DNA of 64,000 nucleotides from Sphingomonas sp. AP4-R1 (GCF_013113735.1 NZ_CP053346.1:4602001-4666000), one strand, 5' to 3'; numbered from the stretch's first letter, positions 8,393 through 15,982 are shown. A program made the numbers and translations. Notes: generated from the letters alone by a model not told the origin.

Positions 8393-9265
8393 ATGACCAC
8401 GATCAGCGCCAATGCCTTCGTTTCCACGTCTTCCTCGCTCGCGACGGCCTCGGCGGGCGCGCAATTGTCGCTCGCCGCCGGCATCCTCGGCCGCGCGCTG
8501 AACCCGCTGAACGCGGGCCCGCTCGCGGTCGGCACCCTGCCCTCGCTCTGGGCGATCGCCGCCTTCAGCCGGGGCGCGCCGGAGCCGGCCGCGCAATGGA
8601 CCGCCACGACCGGCGCCGAAGGCCGCGCCTCGATCGATCTCGGCGACGGCTACACGATGGAACTGAACGAGAATAATTCGGAGATCGTGATCAACAACGC
8701 CAATACCGGCGAAACCACGCAGATCTGGGGCGACCCCCACGTCAATGTCGACGGCAAGCATGCCTTCGATTTCTGGGGCACGACGACGTTCACGCTGGAA
8801 AACGGCACGAAGATCACGATCGGCACGGAGGCGGGCAAGACCAACCCGGATGTCTTCTACGCCAGCAACGTCACCATTACGAAGGGCGATCAGGCGATCG
8901 TGGTCGACGGGATCAGCCAGCAGGAGAAAGGCGACCTTTCGATCAGCATGGGGGGCAATGGCCGCGCGATCGACGCCGCCACGCGCGACGGCTTCGTGCT
9001 CAACGAGAATGCGAACGGCGCCGGCTGGACCTCGATGCTCACGGGCGACGTCGCGACGCAGGCCGACCTCAACGCCACCAAACCGGGTGCCGCCTACGGC
9101 CCCGGCAGCGGCATGCCGAGCGTGGACGAACTCAGCAGCACGCTGTCGAGCTTTCTGGTATTCGGCCTCTTCGCCGCTGCGGTGGCGGATCTGGGATCGG
9201 CCTCCTCCGCCTCGCAGAGCCACAACACGGCCGCTTTGTTCGCGCGCGCCTTCCTCGCCGTCTGA
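8393..9265 (+). CDS. DUF1521 (NopE-like) putative self-cleaving T3SS effector
   Basis: The 290-residue protein has a Ser/Thr/Ala-rich leader (MTTISANAFVSTSSSLATAS) and no Sec signal. A DUF1521 domain lies at about residues 75-210, with the signature IWGDPHVNVDGKHAFDFWG near residue 112. In Bradyrhizobium NopE1 this domain is a metal-ion-inducible autocleavage unit cut in the GD-PHVD motif. Here the D after PHV is N, and the rest is kept. Its role would be release or activation by calcium after secretion. I chose the ATG at 8393 because AGGGGA lies at better spacing than for the ATG at 8390. A strong terminator follows. Confidence 0.8.
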   Translation: MTTISANAFVSTSSSLATASAGAQLSLAAGILGRALNPLNAGPLAVGTLPSLWAIAAFSRGAPEPAAQWTATTGAEGRASIDLGDGYTMELNENNSEIVINNANTGETTQIWGDPHVNVDGKHAFDFWGTTTFTLENGTKITIGTEAGKTNPDVFYASNVTITKGDQAIVVDGISQQEKGDLSISMGGNGRAIDAATRDGFVLNENANGAGWTSMLTGDVATQADLNATKPGAAYGPGSGMPSVDELSSTLSSFLVFGLFAAAVADLGSASSASQSHNTAALFARAFLAV

Positions 9266-9290
9266 AATCCCAGCCGGACGACGAACCCAC

Positions 9291-9323
9291 GCCCCCGGAG
9301 ACGTACGGAACGTCTCCGGGGGC
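9291..9323 (+). terminator. Rho-independent terminator after the DUF1521 gene
   Basis: A perfect 14-bp stem (GCCCCCGGAGACGT with its complement) closes a 5-base loop ACGGA, followed by a short T-containing stretch (GTCTCGTTT). It begins 26 bases after the DUF1521 stop. Confidence 0.75.
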
Positions 9324-9360
9324 GTCTCGTTTGCGAAGCAGGGCTCCGGGGAGCGATCCG

Positions 9361-9759
9361 ATGGCAGTTTGGGAGGCGGCGATGATGGTGGCGGCGGCGG
9401 CGAGTCCCGACGTGCAGGATCATGCGGTGCGCACGGCGCTCCTCGATGCGGCCCGCGCGCCCGTCGCGCAGGCCTTGGGCAAGCCCGTACTTTTCAAGGT
9501 CCGCCAGCTCCGCGCCGCCGGCCGCTGGGCCTTCCTTCTCGCCGACATGGAGGAGCGCGACGGCAAGCCGCTCTCCTATGCGGGCACGTCGCGCGCCGAG
9601 GCCGCCACACACGGCATGGTTTCCCGCGCCTATGCGGCGCTGCTCCGACGCGATGGCGAAAGCTGGCGGGTGATCGACAGCGCGATCGGGCCGACCGACG
9701 TCGCCTGGGCCACGTGGCCGGCCGACCATGGCGCTCCGGACGCGCTGTTCGTCCCCTGA
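9361..9759 (+). CDS. Conserved hypothetical protein (possible cargo or immunity partner)
   Basis: This 132-residue protein ends with WRVIDSAIGPTDVAWATWPA then DHGAPDALF, a pattern found in a family of uncharacterised proteobacterial proteins. The central part (LFKVRQLRAAGRWAFLLADM) looks like a small alpha/beta fold. The N-terminus is hydrophobic (MAVWEAAMMVAAAAS) but lacks positive charges, so export is doubtful. GGGGAG lies 7 bases before the ATG at 9361. It follows the terminator behind the DUF1521 gene, so it may have its own promoter. No function is assigned. Confidence 0.65.
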   Translation: MAVWEAAMMVAAAASPDVQDHAVRTALLDAARAPVAQALGKPVLFKVRQLRAAGRWAFLLADMEERDGKPLSYAGTSRAEAATHGMVSRAYAALLRRDGESWRVIDSAIGPTDVAWATWPADHGAPDALFVP

Positions 9760-9781
9760 CCCGGCGCGCCGGTCTTATGCC

Positions 9782-10099
9782 TCAATAGGTGCCGTGTTCG
9801 TCGGCCGGATACCACCAGCTGAAGCGCCGCTGGAGATCGCGCGTCGAAAAGTCCGTATAGCCGCGATTGCGTTCGCGCCCCATGGCGGGCCGTCCATCGA
9901 GCGTGCCGCTCCACCAGCCATTGGCCCCCTTCCCCTCGAAGACCACGCGCGCCCCACGGCCGGAGAATGTGAGCCGGTGCCGCCCGTCGGGGAATATGCG
10001 ATCCTCCATCCGGCACCGGGCGATCGGCCGCTCGTCGAGCAGACAAATGACCGGTTCGCCCGCACCGGCGACGGCTGCGATGAGGACGGCGATCATCAT
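9782..10099 (-). CDS. Small exported protein, candidate periplasmic immunity protein
   Basis: A short signal peptide (MMIAVLIAAVAGAG) precedes a roughly 90-residue mature protein with two Cys (VICLLDER and IARCRMED) and an aromatic C-terminus (RRFSWWYP). Two Cys in an exported domain suggest a disulphide. No family was recognised. The gene lies 81 bases downstream of the LysM/amidase/lysozyme gene on the same strand. An exported protein behind a peptidoglycan hydrolase effector is the arrangement of periplasmic immunity proteins in T6SS and X-T4SS systems. That role is inferred from position and topology only. Confidence 0.6.
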   Translation of the reverse strand: MMIAVLIAAVAGAGEPVICLLDERPIARCRMEDRIFPDGRHRLTFSGRGARVVFEGKGANGWWSGTLDGRPAMGRERNRGYTDFSTRDLQRRFSWWYPADEHGTY

Positions 10100-10180
10100 C
10101 GGAAAATGCCGGAACGGGCGAACCCGTTCCGGCCCAGGCGGGGGTTGGAGGATCGATTCGACCCTCCCGGAGGATGGATG

Positions 10181-11344
10181 TCAGCGATCGAAGACGCCGA
10201 CCGCGCGTTCGCCGCGCCGCGTCGCCTCGCCGGCGGCGTCGGCCGGCCGTTCGTAGAGACGGCTCACGATCGATCCGGCCGTCCGCGCATCGTCCGTCCC
10301 GCGCAGCGCTCGTGCGGCACCGCTTTCGGTCGTCGAAAGCTCGTGCTGCACGAAGCGCAGCTGCTCCGCGAAGGAGGAGCCGTGAATGTCATGCCCGGCC
10401 CAGCGCGCGAAATCGCGCTGGCGCGGCCCTTCCCATTGGGCGAGGCCATAGCCCGGTCCGCCACCGATCTGGCGGATGCCCGCGTCCATCCCGCTTTCGG
10501 CATCCAGATTGGCGACGATCCCCGCCGCCTGCGCCTGCGTCCAGCCCTGGCTCCGGAAATAGGCCATCGCCTGGTCGATCCGCTGCGCCCGCGTGCCATC
10601 GCCGCTGGGCGCGGCCGCACCGGGCGCGGCCTGCGGACCACCGGGCGCCTCGCTGCCGGCCGGCGCGCGCAGGATCTTGCCGCCATGGCTCAGCGCATAA
10701 TCCAGGCTGTTGTGCGTGATGCGCTGGCTGCCGTCGGCATTGGCGTTGTTCGATCCGATCATCTGGTTGGGGCCGGAGACGATCTCGGTGTGCGAGATGC
10801 CGCCGCCCTGCATGATCACCACATCGCCGGGCCGCGCCTGCGAGGCCGGCACCTCCGTCCAGCCGCGTGCGCGGAGCGTGCTGTTGAGCTGCGCGACGGA
10901 ATCGGTGTGGAGGTTGGCCGGCAACTGCCCCGCCTCGGTCAGCACCGCCGACACGAAGTTGGCGCAACAGACGTCGGACGGCACGTTGGCGTTCATCGGC
11001 AGAGCGTCGCGCGTGTTCGTCTTCAGCGACGATGCGTTCTGCCCGAGATACGTGTCCGCGATCTCCGCGACGTTGCCGGTGCCAGTGCCGGGCGTGGCAC
11101 CGCCGACCCCGCTCACGCCGCCAGAGCCGGCCCGCACCCCACCCGGCAGGTTGATCTGCTGGTTGGGGAAGATCAGGTTCGGGTTCGCGATCTGTGGGTT
11201 GGCCGCCTCCAGCGCCGCGAGCGAGACGCCGTGCGCGCGGGCAATATCCCACAAGGTATCGCCGGATTTGACGGTGTAGCTGCTCGGGCCGCTGCTGCCC
11301 GATGCGGAAAACGGGCTGCCCTGGGCTGCACTGACGGCGGTCAT
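10181..11344 (-). CDS. LysM / amidase-like / phage-type lysozyme protein, putative effector
   Basis: The 387-residue protein has no Sec signal and a Ser-rich leader (MTAVSAAQGSPFSASGSSGP). LysM spans about residues 23-68 (SYTVKSGDTLWDIARAHGV), binding glycan. An NlpC/P60- or CHAP-like domain spans about 115-190, with Cys in DVCCANFVSAVL and His in GGGISHTEIV. A phage-tail-lysozyme-type domain spans about 258-345, with AQAAGIVANLDAESGMD carrying the probable catalytic Glu near 281. It could cut both peptide and glycan bonds of peptidoglycan. GGAG lies 7 bases before the ATG, and box 3 is upstream. No phage genes are nearby. Confidence 0.85.
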   Translation of the reverse strand: MTAVSAAQGSPFSASGSSGPSSYTVKSGDTLWDIARAHGVSLAALEAANPQIANPNLIFPNQQINLPGGVRAGSGGVSGVGGATPGTGTGNVAEIADTYLGQNASSLKTNTRDALPMNANVPSDVCCANFVSAVLTEAGQLPANLHTDSVAQLNSTLRARGWTEVPASQARPGDVVIMQGGGISHTEIVSGPNQMIGSNNANADGSQRITHNSLDYALSHGGKILRAPAGSEAPGGPQAAPGAAAPSGDGTRAQRIDQAMAYFRSQGWTQAQAAGIVANLDAESGMDAGIRQIGGGPGYGLAQWEGPRQRDFARWAGHDIHGSSFAEQLRFVQHELSTTESGAARALRGTDDARTAGSIVSRLYERPADAAGEATRRGERAVGVFDR

Positions 11345-11405
11345 GCCTTTGCTCCATGCTCCTGGTCGGATGAGGGAAGGCTAATGGAAGCGCCCGCCGG
11401 GGTCG

Positions 11406-11422
11406 CTAGTCGGAACGCTTAG
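11406..11422 (-). promoter_or_regulatory. 17-bp dyad operator, T3SS box 3 (LysM/amidase/lysozyme)
   Basis: In the direction of transcription the site reads CTAAGCG-TTC-CGACTAG, one mismatch from the consensus. Its centre is 70 bp from the ATG at 11344. Confidence 0.7.
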
Positions 11423-11431
11423 CGCCTTTGT

Positions 11432-12286
11432 TCAAAGCGGCTCGCGCTTGCCCACGAAATAGCGCATCTGTGCCGAAAGCGTCCGCGCCGAGGCACGCAG
11501 CGCCGCCTCGGAATTCGTCGCCCCGGCGATCCGGTCGAGCGTCGCGAACGAGGCCGTACCGTATCGCTTGCTGGCGAACAGCGGCGTCGCCGCCTTGAAC
11601 ACCGCATTGCCCGCACCCGGCCACGCCGCGAGACAGGCGAGCCCGGCGACCATCTCGTGCAGCGCGGCCGGAGCGATTTCGGCGCGGCGGACGGCGCGAT
11701 CGGTGCGATAGGCGGTGGGCAACGTCTCGCCCAGTTGCGCGTCGAACGCATCGCCGTCGAGCCCCGCCATGTCGCCGGGGTTGCGGCACCGGAGCGTCTG
11801 CGGCGGCGCGATCCGGTCGGCCACCTCGGCGCGCGCATCGAGCGGCCGGACCGCGCCGTTCGCGTAAGCGTAGAGCGTTGGCTCGGTGCCCGTTCCGGGG
11901 ATCAGTTGCATCTCGAGCCCGTGCAATCCCTGTCGCACGCTGATCCCCTTCGCGCACGTGCCGAACGGCGCGGAGAGGACCGGCGGCTGCCCAGCCCTGG
12001 CCGCGACGACGACATAGCGCGCGGCGCAGGTCGCGCCCGCCGTGCCCTCCACTACGTAGAGCGGTTCGGCGGCGGTGCCGTAGCGGCCGATCACGGTCAT
12101 GCTATCGATCAGATCGGCACCGAACGGGCGCGACAGGAGCGTCTCGCCCAGTTTCAGCGCCTGTTCGCTGCCGGACGTGACCACCGTGAGCGCCGGTGCG
12201 GCAGGGCGCTTCGCCCGCATCCGCACCGCAGGAGCCGGAGAGGCGACGAGCGCCGCCGTCGCGAGACCGAGAAATATTATGCGCAT
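11432..12286 (-). CDS. Exported hypothetical protein (candidate immunity protein)
   Basis: The 284-residue protein has a clear signal peptide (MRIIFLGLATAALVASPAPA) and a mature domain with several Cys (GATCAARYVVV, FGTCAKGISV, TLRCRNPGD, GLACLAAW). No family was recognised. It is the last gene of the leftward unit headed by box 4, behind two proteins without signal peptides. By analogy with the other units an exported last gene may be an immunity protein for a cell-envelope effector, but nothing in its own sequence proves this. Confidence 0.65.
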   Translation of the reverse strand: MRIIFLGLATAALVASPAPAVRMRAKRPAAPALTVVTSGSEQALKLGETLLSRPFGADLIDSMTVIGRYGTAAEPLYVVEGTAGATCAARYVVVAARAGQPPVLSAPFGTCAKGISVRQGLHGLEMQLIPGTGTEPTLYAYANGAVRPLDARAEVADRIAPPQTLRCRNPGDMAGLDGDAFDAQLGETLPTAYRTDRAVRRAEIAPAALHEMVAGLACLAAWPGAGNAVFKAATPLFASKRYGTASFATLDRIAGATNSEAALRASARTLSAQMRYFVGKREPL

Positions 12287-12315
12287 ATTACCCCCACCCG
12301 GACGATCCTGTCGCC

Positions 12316-12798
12316 TTACGCGCCGGGATCACGGCGGTTCCCGCGATCGATCGACCCAGCCTGATTATCGGCACCGCTGCGCTCGATCGGCGGCGTGGCG
12401 GCGGTCGAGACGCCGTAATCGGTGCGCGCCTGCCTCTCTCCCGCCGGTAGCTCCGTCGGCGGCGATGGCGCCTGTCCGGCGCGCAGGACGGGATTGCCGC
12501 TCAGGATCCGCTCGCCCGGCAGGCCGAGCCGAGCCGCCAGCCGGTTGAGCGCGTCGCTGGCCCTCAGCGTCAGCGCGGCGGTGCCGGAAGGCATGCGATC
12601 GGGATCGTCGGTGCGGAACTTGCCGAGCGGCCCCGCATCGCCGACGAGCCGGTCGAGCGTCGAGGGCTGGTTGAGGAGCCGGTGAAGCGCGCCCGCGCCG
12701 GTCGGCGCCGCATCGGCAAGCGCATCGAGCGCACCCGGCGCAAGCGCGATCTCGCGCGCTGATGGCGCATCGTTGCGCGGGGCACCGATCGCCGTCAC
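12316..12798 (-). CDS. Hypothetical protein of the box 4 unit
   Basis: The 160-residue protein starts at a GTG with GGGAA about 7 bases upstream, 2 bases after the stop of the preceding gene, so it is translationally linked. It has no signal peptide. The middle (ALHRLLNQPSTLDRLVGDAG, LRASDALNRLAARLGLP) looks helical and the C-terminus is polar and Pro-rich. No family was recognised. Placement makes it a candidate chaperone, co-effector or secreted protein of the T3SS. Confidence 0.6.
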   Translation of the reverse strand: MTAIGAPRNDAPSAREIALAPGALDALADAAPTGAGALHRLLNQPSTLDRLVGDAGPLGKFRTDDPDRMPSGTAALTLRASDALNRLAARLGLPGERILSGNPVLRAGQAPSPPTELPAGERQARTDYGVSTAATPPIERSGADNQAGSIDRGNRRDPGA

Positions 12799-12800
12799 GA

Positions 12801-13322
12801 TCAGTTCCCGTTAGCGGCCGTCAGGATCGCGGACGCACGTTCGATCCGTTCGATCACGCCATCCGCGCCGCCGGGGGACGCGCCGCTCACGGCTTCGTCC
12901 AGCGCCGACTGGATACCGGCCATCTGCCGTTCGCCCGTGGCGCCGGCGAGGCCCGCGACCTGCACGACCGCCGCACGCGTGAAATCCGCGAAGGCGCGGC
13001 GCAGTTCACCCTCCTGGATCGGCGTCGCGCCGACCCGGCCTGCGACGTCGCGCGCCAGTCCGTCGAGATCATAGATGTCGCCACCGCGCGCGAGTTCGCC
13101 GACATCCGGCCGAAAGCCGCTGCCCTCCCCCGTCGCCAGAGCCCACGCCGCGCTGCCGCCTGCCGCCGAAAGAGCGCCGCCGCTCGCGCCGACCCAGGCC
13201 AGCACGCGATGGCCGATCTCGCCGATCGTCTGCCCGGCGATCGCGCGCGCATCCTGCTCCCGCGATGCGGCAGCCAAGCCCAGAGGGGTTGCGGAGGAAA
13301 GGCGATCCAGCCCGGTCATCAT
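12801..13322 (-). CDS. Hypothetical protein, putative T3SS cargo
   Basis: The 173-residue protein has a polar leader (MMTGLDRLSSATPLGLAAAS), an Ala/Gly-rich hydrophobic stretch (VGASGGALSAAGGSAAWALA, about 44-63) and a helical C-terminal half. It has no Sec signal. AAGGA precedes the ATG pair and box 4 lies upstream. No domain was recognised. The Gly/Ala-rich stretch could insert in a membrane, so a pore-like role is possible but unproven. Confidence 0.65.
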   Translation of the reverse strand: MMTGLDRLSSATPLGLAAASREQDARAIAGQTIGEIGHRVLAWVGASGGALSAAGGSAAWALATGEGSGFRPDVGELARGGDIYDLDGLARDVAGRVGATPIQEGELRRAFADFTRAAVVQVAGLAGATGERQMAGIQSALDEAVSGASPGGADGVIERIERASAILTAANGN

Positions 13323-13388
13323 TCACGTCCTTGGTTCGGCCGGTGTAGGCCGGCCCATCCGATATGGCGGCGCGACCGCCCGACCACC

Positions 13389-13405
13389 ATAATCGCTTCG
13401 ACTAG
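13389..13405 (-). promoter_or_regulatory. 17-bp dyad operator, T3SS box 4
   Basis: In the direction of transcription it reads CTAGTCG-AAG-CGATTAT. Its centre is 75 bp from the ATG at 13322. The stop codon of the acetyltransferase gene (13402-13404) is embedded in the box. Confidence 0.7.
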
Positions 13406-13959
13406 CGATACGGGCGGAACGCCGAGCGGATCAGCGAAAAGCGGATGACCGGCCGGTCGAGGAGCCTATCTTCCCCGTCCTCCGTGAAACCCAGCCGGCG
13501 GAGCGCAGCCGCCGCCGATCGCTGCGCGGGATCGATCGCGCTCACCAGTCGATCGCGCCCCAGCGCGTCGAACGCATGGTCGATCATCGCGGCGCCCGCT
13601 TCGATCGCGATCCGTCCGCCCCAGGCGGAGGGGGTCAGCTTGCCGCCCAGTTCGAGCAGGGCAACGTCGTTTTTGTAGGGCGTCAGCGAGAAGAGACCGA
13701 TCAGCGCCGGCTCGCCTCGCCGGCGCACCGCGAATGTGCCGAAACCGGCGGCGGCGAACGGCGCGTTCCAGGCGACCACGAGATGCGCCTTCACGATGTC
13801 GTCGGGTATGTCGTCGACCAGCATCGCGGTGATACGCGGTTCGCGGTGGAGCGCCACGATTTCGGGGATGTCCCAGAGGCCGATGGGCCGAAAATCGAGC
13901 CTCCGGCTGACCGGTCCGGCCGGCGGCCCCACGGTGGCGCGGAGCGCGGCCCGCGGCAT
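13402..13959 (-). CDS. GNAT-family N-acetyltransferase
   Basis: This 185-residue single-domain protein resembles RimJ/RimL-type GNATs. It has RLDFRPIGLWDIPEIVALHR at the N-terminus, GFGTFAVRRRGEPALIGLFS in the central strands, AWGGRIAIEAGAAMIDHAF as the acetyl-CoA loop region, and AAAALRRLGFTEDG near the end. It transfers acetyl from acetyl-CoA to an amine. The ATG overlaps the upstream stop by one base (TGATG), so it is in the operon of the coiled-coil and DUF6683-like genes. It might acetylate a cargo or toxin, but the substrate cannot be read from sequence. Confidence 0.75.
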   Translation of the reverse strand: MPRAALRATVGPPAGPVSRRLDFRPIGLWDIPEIVALHREPRITAMLVDDIPDDIVKAHLVVAWNAPFAAAGFGTFAVRRRGEPALIGLFSLTPYKNDVALLELGGKLTPSAWGGRIAIEAGAAMIDHAFDALGRDRLVSAIDPAQRSAAAALRRLGFTEDGEDRLLDRPVIRFSLIRSAFRPYR

Positions 13960-14699
13960 CAGCCGACGAAGCCCCGATCGCTCATGCGCAGGCGGCGGAA
14001 ATCGACATCGCTCTGCCGAAACTGCGCGGCGACACCGTCGCTGAACTGCTGCAAATTGCCTTCGCGCCGCGCCGATTCCCAGCCGCCTTTGAGGATGAGG
14101 AACAGAAGCTTCATCTCCTCGCCCAGCTTCGCGCGGCTGCGCGGATCGGCGAAGGTCGGGTTGGTCGACGCGCGCTGCGCAATCTGCGCGCGAACGCCGG
14201 CGATCTGCCGGGGGCTGGGATCGGCGGCTCCGGTGGCGATCATCCAGCCGAGCACGGTATAGGCGGTCAGCGCATCGACCGCGTCGTCCGGCCTGATGCC
14301 GAACGGCCTGACGAAATCCGCATAGATCTTGCCGAAATCCTTGCGGGCCATCTCGTCGGCGATCGACTTGGCCAGAGCCGGATCCTTCTTGGCGGCACGA
14401 TCGAGGAATTCGCGACTGGTTTCCTGCCAGAGGGCCGGGCTCTGCTGATAGCGGAACGAGACGGTCGCCATGCCCGGCCGCGCTGGTGCCGCGAAAACAT
14501 TGCCCTGGGGAACCGCCCGGCCGGGCGCGGGCCGGCGCGCTCCGGCGCCGCCTGTCCCCAGCGAACGGTTCAGCACCTCGTTCTGGAGGCCGAGCATGGC
14601 GAAATCGCCGCCGACAGTGTTGGTGGAGCTGATGTCCTGCGCGGCGGCGGCACCTCCCAGCGACAGGGCCAAAGCGATCGCGGCAACTCGTCCCAACAT
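13959..14699 (-). CDS. Exported DUF6683-like protein
   Basis: The 246-residue protein has a signal peptide (MLGRVAAIALALSLGGAAAA). Its conserved core carries FRYQQSPALWQETSREF and GKIYADFVRPFGIRPDDAVD, then ALTAYTVLGWMIATGA. This resembles DUF6683, of unknown function. The ATG at 14699 is chosen because GGAG is 7 bases upstream. The ATG at 14705 is too close to it. It lies between the coiled-coil gene and the acetyltransferase gene in the box 5 unit. Exported products in these units are candidate immunity or accessory proteins. Confidence 0.65.
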   Translation of the reverse strand: MLGRVAAIALALSLGGAAAAQDISSTNTVGGDFAMLGLQNEVLNRSLGTGGAGARRPAPGRAVPQGNVFAAPARPGMATVSFRYQQSPALWQETSREFLDRAAKKDPALAKSIADEMARKDFGKIYADFVRPFGIRPDDAVDALTAYTVLGWMIATGAADPSPRQIAGVRAQIAQRASTNPTFADPRSRAKLGEEMKLLFLILKGGWESARREGNLQQFSDGVAAQFRQSDVDFRRLRMSDRGFVG

Positions 14700-14769
14700 G
14701 CACATGCTCCATGAATCGAAAAGAGGCGGGGCGGCGGTCCTGAAACCGCCGCCCCGCGACTTTGGTTCA

Positions 14770-15441
14770 TCAGCTCTTGCGGGCGAGCGTGGTCGCAGCC
14801 TCGCCGAGCGACTTGATCGAGTTGTTCAGCGCGTTGCTGAGCATCGACACTTCCTGACCCAGAGCCTGGATCTTCGCGCTCATCTCGGAGATGTGCGACT
14901 TGTCGCCGCTCTGGTTGGCCTGATCCAGGTCCTGCGCGGCCTGCATCTGCTGGTCCATCTTGTCGTCGATGACCTGGCCCATGATGCGGGCCAGCGCCAT
15001 CAGGAAGCTCTCGCCGGGGCGACGGCCACGCGCGCCGCTGACGCCGCCGCCTTCCTGATTCTCGCCATCGACCATCTTCTTGTTGGTCGTCTCAACCAGC
15101 TGGTCCAGCACGTCCGACACCTGCCGCTGCAGATCCCCGATCTCGGCGGGCGAGCCGCCCAGGCTGGCGCCGATGTTGCCGGCCAGCGCGACCGAACCGC
15201 CGGCCGCCTGGCTATATTCAGCCGCGGCATCGGCATAGTTGCCGCTGGCGGCGGAGAAGGCACCCTGCGCCGCGTCGATCGCGGGCTGCGGCAGGCCCAG
15301 CTGGCTGCCGACCTGCTGGATCACGTCCTTGGCGATCTGCGACACGATCTGCATGCCGATCTGCGCGAACAGGCTGGTGCCGCCAGTGCCGAAAGCGAGC
15401 GCGGCCTGCGAGACGATGTTGAGGTTGATTCCACCGGACAT
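14770..15441 (-). CDS. Coiled-coil protein, putative T3SS filament or translocator subunit
   Basis: The 223-residue protein has no Sec signal. An N-terminal Gly/Ala-rich amphipathic half (NIVSQAALAFGTGGTSLFAQ) is followed by a long heptad-like C-terminal helix (MSAKIQALGQEVSMLSNALN, then NSIKSLGEAATTLARKS). That tail recalls the C-terminal coiled coil of EspA/SseB filament proteins, but I cannot claim homology. A perfect AAGGAG site lies 6 bases before the ATG, suggesting strong expression. Box 5 and a leader hairpin lie upstream. An alternative is a non-structural effector. Confidence 0.6.
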   Translation of the reverse strand: MSGGINLNIVSQAALAFGTGGTSLFAQIGMQIVSQIAKDVIQQVGSQLGLPQPAIDAAQGAFSAASGNYADAAAEYSQAAGGSVALAGNIGASLGGSPAEIGDLQRQVSDVLDQLVETTNKKMVDGENQEGGGVSGARGRRPGESFLMALARIMGQVIDDKMDQQMQAAQDLDQANQSGDKSHISEMSAKIQALGQEVSMLSNALNNSIKSLGEAATTLARKS

Positions 15442-15492
15442 GTCTATCTCCTTCAGATCATTCGGTTCGGGTGACCGGTCGCTCCGGCCGAT

Positions 15493-15516
15493 GTCGAACC
15501 GAATGCTTGGTTCGAC
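15493..15516 (-). promoter_or_regulatory. Leader hairpin upstream of the coiled-coil gene
   Basis: GTCGAACC-N8-GGTTCGAC is a perfect 8-bp inverted repeat between box 5 and the start of the coiled-coil gene. It falls inside the expected 5' leader, so it could control translation or mRNA stability. It could also be a second operator. Confidence 0.4.
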
Positions 15517-15573
15517 GAAGAAAGAGATGCCCGTTTCGACAGAGTCGCGCGCTGCGCGTTTCGATTAGAAAGC

Positions 15574-15590
15574 CTAGTCGATCCGATTAG
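15574..15590 (-). promoter_or_regulatory. 17-bp dyad operator, T3SS box 5 (coiled-coil gene)
   Basis: On the + strand it reads CTAGTCG-ATC-CGATTAG, identical to box 1. Its centre is 141 bp from the ATG at 15441, the longest spacing of the six. An extra half-site CGATTAG lies at 15562-15568, so the leader is longer here. Confidence 0.75.
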
Positions 15591-15607
15591 CATCCCGCCC
15601 CCACACG

Positions 15608-15982
15608 TCATTCGGCCGGGTAGAAGAGCAGGCCGGCCAGCGCCGCCAGTTCCCGCATCCCGTCCAGTTCCAGTTTGCGGCACACGTTCGACAAGTGAAC
15701 GCGCACCGTATTCTCCGCGATCAGCAGCAGGGTCGCGATGTCGCCATTGGATCGCCCCCAGCCGAGGAAGCGGATCACGGTCAGCTCCATCGGCGTCAGC
15801 TTCAGCAGCGCCTCGCGATGCCGTTTCGGCACGCGCGCGGCCTCGATCATATGCTCACCGATCGCCACGGGAGCGGGTGCCCCGGGCAGCGCATCGGCCT
15901 TGCGCAGGAGTTCGGCGATCGCGGCCAGCCGCTCCTCCTCGGGCGTCTGGGCGGGCGGCGGGAGCGCTTCGGCCGCCATCAT
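15608..15982 (-). CDS. Stand-alone LuxR/GerE-type HTH regulator, probable T3SS regulator
   Basis: The 124-residue protein has a C-terminal LuxR-type helix-turn-helix (about 62-115: LTPMELTVIRFLGWGRSNGD, then TVRVHLSNVCRKLEL). Only a short N-terminal extension precedes it, with no receiver or autoinducer-binding domain. It is the last gene of the sctU-T operon and overlaps the sctT stop. LuxR-type proteins bind 17-20-bp dyads as dimers, so it is the obvious candidate reader of the six boxes. That link is inference. Confidence 0.8.
   Translation of the reverse strand: MMAAEALPPPAQTPEEERLAAIAELLRKADALPGAPAPVAIGEHMIEAARVPKRHREALLKLTPMELTVIRFLGWGRSNGDIATLLLIAENTVRVHLSNVCRKLELDGMRELAALAGLLFYPAE

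Noticed and set aside
10181..11344. Prophage lysis gene
   Set aside because: The phage-type lysozyme domain suggested a prophage, but there are no holin, tail, capsid, terminase or integrase genes nearby, and the LysM and amidase-like domains plus the T3SS box fit a cargo role.
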